Position numbers and translations under genes: made by a program
NCBI RefSeq assembly: GCF_001427385.1
Contig: NZ_LMGJ01000023.1
Coordinates: 1-64,000 of the forward strand
Reading direction: 5' to 3'
Length of the DNA stretch: 64,000 nt
Origin: Mesorhizobium sp. Root157
GTDB lineage: Bacteria; Pseudomonadota; Alphaproteobacteria; Rhizobiales; Rhizobiaceae
Notes under the pieces: generated by a model
Database searches by the model: none
What the model was told of the DNA's origin: nothing
The model's input: the letters and a program-made list of their open reading frames with translations, nothing else
In this document: positions 62,446-64,000 of the stretch, piece by piece
Layout: every line of letters starts with the position of its first letter
Position numbering within the stretch: the first letter of the stretch is position 1

Positions 62446-63702
62446 CTATCTCTTCAGGTTGACGAGGACATCCATCAGGTCGGAACCGGTCTGGAATACT
62501 TTGGAGTTTGCGGTGTAGCTGCGCTGGGCTGCGATCATGTCGGTCAATTCCTCGGCGATGTCGACGTTGGAGCTTTCCAGTGCGCCGGAAACGATCGAGC
62601 CGAGCTTGCCTTCGTTGGCAAAGCCTAATCGGACCGCGCCCGAGTCCGTGCCCTGCGCGTAGACGTTGCCGGGCAGCGAGGTCAGCCGGTCGGGACTTTG
62701 CACGTCGGCCAGCGGGATCTTGTAGAGTGCACGGGAGGAGCCATCGCCATACATGGCGTAGATGGTTCCGTCCTTGCTGATCTGCACCTTGTCGATCGTG
62801 CTGGGTGCGTTGCCATTGGTCGCGCCGCCGGAAACTGTGAAGCCCGCGCCAAGCTGGCTGAGTTCCGACAGGTCGAGATTGAAGGCAGCACCATTGGGAA
62901 TGGTCAGAGAAACGCTATCAACCGCCCCCGTCAGTTGTCCGGTCGTTGTGTCGAATGTCAGGTTCGCGCTGCCCAGCGCGCCACCTGTGTAGGGGAACGA
63001 GGTTCCGGGCGTCGCAGCAGATTGGTCGAATACCGAGACCTGCCAGGTGCCAGTGCCGGTGTTGGTGAAATAGACGTCCATCAGCATGCGATTGCCGAGA
63101 TTGTCATAGGCAACGAGCGAGGATTTCGAGGTGTATGCGGCAGTCGGGCTGTTGGTAGAAGGCAGATCGCCTGCCGCTACGGCAGTAGCACCGGCAGGCA
63201 GGTTGCCTCTGTAGTAGCCATCGGTGCTGGGTGACGCCGTCATCTGACCGTCGGTGATGCGCACTGGCTCCAACCCGTCGAAGCCGTTGACGGTTGCTGC
63301 CGGCAAGCCGTTTTCATAGCTGTATGCCATCAACTGGAAGCCGGCGGCGTTGACCAACCTACCTTCACCATCCGGCACGAATGCGCCGGCGCGGGTGAGA
63401 AACGGCGTGCCGCTCGGGTCCTGCACCACGAAGAAGCCATTTCCGTCCACGGCAAGGTCGGAGACTGAAGTGGTGTATTGAAGGACGCCCTGGGCGCTGA
63501 TCGAATTAATGACCGTCGTTGTCACGCCGCCGGAATTGTAACTGCCGCCTGTGCTGGGCATGACAAGCGTCGAGAATTCCGTCGAAGCTCGCTTGTATCC
63601 GGTGGTATCGGAGTTGGCGATGTTGTCGGCCGTCGTTGCCAGTCGGTTCGCTTGCGCGGCCATGCCGGAAACGCCGGTTCGCATCATCCCATACAAGCTC
63701 AT
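62446..63702 (-). CDS. flgE: Flagellar hook protein FlgE
   Basis: A 418-residue hook protein. MSLYGMMRTGVSGMAAQANRLATTADNIANSDTTGYKRA at the N-terminus and VDIAEELTDMIAAQRSYTANSKVFQTGSDLMDVLVNLKR at the C-terminus are the hallmark coiled-coil ends. Between them are Ser/Thr/Gly-rich surface domains (DGNGFFVVQDPSGTPFLTRAGAF near 85). It is the first gene of the flgE-flgK-flgL-flaF-flbT-flgD run, 103 bases after the ftcR stop. That gap should contain the operon promoter, but I see no clear elements in it. Confidence 0.96.
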   Translation of the reverse strand: MSLYGMMRTGVSGMAAQANRLATTADNIANSDTTGYKRASTEFSTLVMPSTGGSYNSGGVTTTVINSISAQGVLQYTTSVSDLAVDGNGFFVVQDPSGTPFLTRAGAFVPDGEGRLVNAAGFQLMAYSYENGLPAATVNGFDGLEPVRITDGQMTASPSTDGYYRGNLPAGATAVAAGDLPSTNSPTAAYTSKSSLVAYDNLGNRMLMDVYFTNTGTGTWQVSVFDQSAATPGTSFPYTGGALGSANLTFDTTTGQLTGAVDSVSLTIPNGAAFNLDLSELSQLGAGFTVSGGATNGNAPSTIDKVQISKDGTIYAMYGDGSSRALYKIPLADVQSPDRLTSLPGNVYAQGTDSGAVRLGFANEGKLGSIVSGALESSNVDIAEELTDMIAAQRSYTANSKVFQTGSDLMDVLVNLKR

Positions 63703-63805
63703 CGAAACGTCTCCTCAGTTCCACCGGGTGTGGCGAAAAGAATACGCTTGTTGTCTTGCGCGAGGCTGGCGCGGAGAAGCGGGCGCAGGCCTGTGGCCCG
63801 ATCCA

Positions 63806-64000
63806 TCAGAAGACCAGCCGATAGCCGAGGAAGCGTTTTGAATCGATCGGATCGTGGCCGAGCTTCTCGCGCAGTTTCTTGCGCAGCTTGGAGATGTGGC
63901 TTTCCACGACGTTTTCTTCGACCTCTTCGTCGAAGATGCCGTAAATGGAGTTGAAGACCTGGGTCTTGGTGACGCGCCGTCCGCGATTTGCGGCGAGAAA
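63806..64000 (-). CDS. ftcR: FtcR/Rem-type flagellar master regulator, C-terminal part
   Basis: Partial: the 5' end lies beyond the window. The visible 64 residues ([55 protein letters not shown]) are an OmpR-type winged-helix DNA-binding domain. They match the C-terminus of Brucella FtcR and S. meliloti Rem, orphan regulators that activate flagellar genes and sit beside flgE in those genomes. Same strand and immediately upstream of flgE. Confidence 0.88.
   Translation of the reverse strand, partial: FLAANRGRRVTKTQVFNSIYGIFDEEVEENVVESHISKLRKKLREKLGHDPIDSKRFLGYRLVF

Overview
This window looks like a chromosomal segment of an alphaproteobacterium of the order Hyphomicrobiales (Rhizobiales), most like Mesorhizobium and other Phyllobacteriaceae. 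The evidence is a set of genes typical of that group: single-domain CpdR, an Omp10-type lipoprotein, homospermidine synthase, DUF882 and DUF459 envelope proteins, an FtcR/Rem-type flagellar regulator next to flgE-flgK-flgL-flaF-flbT-flgD, and RNA elements of the alphaproteobacterial suhB/mmgR, speF-leader and ROSE types. GC content is high and most of the window is ordinary core genome.

Layout. 1-2290 is the end of an integrated genomic island: two small genes, an excisionase-like gene and a tyrosine integrase ending 29 bases before the 3' end of a tRNA-Val(GAC), the probable attachment site. 2400-6900 holds cpdR, an N-formylglutamate amidohydrolase, the sRNA mmgR, hisN, an alpha/beta hydrolase and a small heat-shock gene with a sigma-32-like promoter and ROSE thermometer. 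6900-14750 carries threonine aldolase and gltB-gltD. 14750-23900 is mostly envelope: DUF459, lytic transglycosylase, galU, an unidentified outer-membrane barrel, kdsD, NfeD/SPFH and hemH. 24000-33200 has a LysM-tailed 5'-nucleotidase, omp10, homospermidine synthase, a DUF3445 oxidase, pabB-pabC and pepF. 33300-41500 has a sigma-54 response regulator, a DUF882 peptidase with CtrA boxes, eda, an N-acetylmuramidase, trhO, DUF533, a candidate sRNA and an SDR. 41500-48700 has an aminotransferase, metal transporters (CDF, NicO, DUF1007), a LysR regulator and an amidase. 48700-51400 is the ornithine decarboxylase locus with its structured leader, an acetyltransferase and an SCP2 protein. 51500-64000 is a minus-strand flagellar cluster from ftcR (cut by the window edge) to a FliL-like gene, interrupted between fliQ and flhA by an MFS exporter gene.

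How genes work together. Ornithine decarboxylase makes putrescine, which homospermidine synthase condenses to homospermidine. PabB and PabC make p-aminobenzoate for folate. GltB and GltD form glutamate synthase. KdsD and GalU supply precursors for lipopolysaccharide and other surface glycans. CpdR and several CtrA-like boxes (cpdR, the barrel gene, the DUF882 gene, the candidate sRNA) suggest a cell-cycle layer over envelope genes.

The least expected structure is a 230-bp segment bounded by perfect 21-bp inverted repeats at 31158-31387. One repeat contains the pabB start codon and the other the pepF stop codon. It could be a small non-autonomous mobile element or an invertible promoter. No CRISPR array, restriction system or rRNA was seen.
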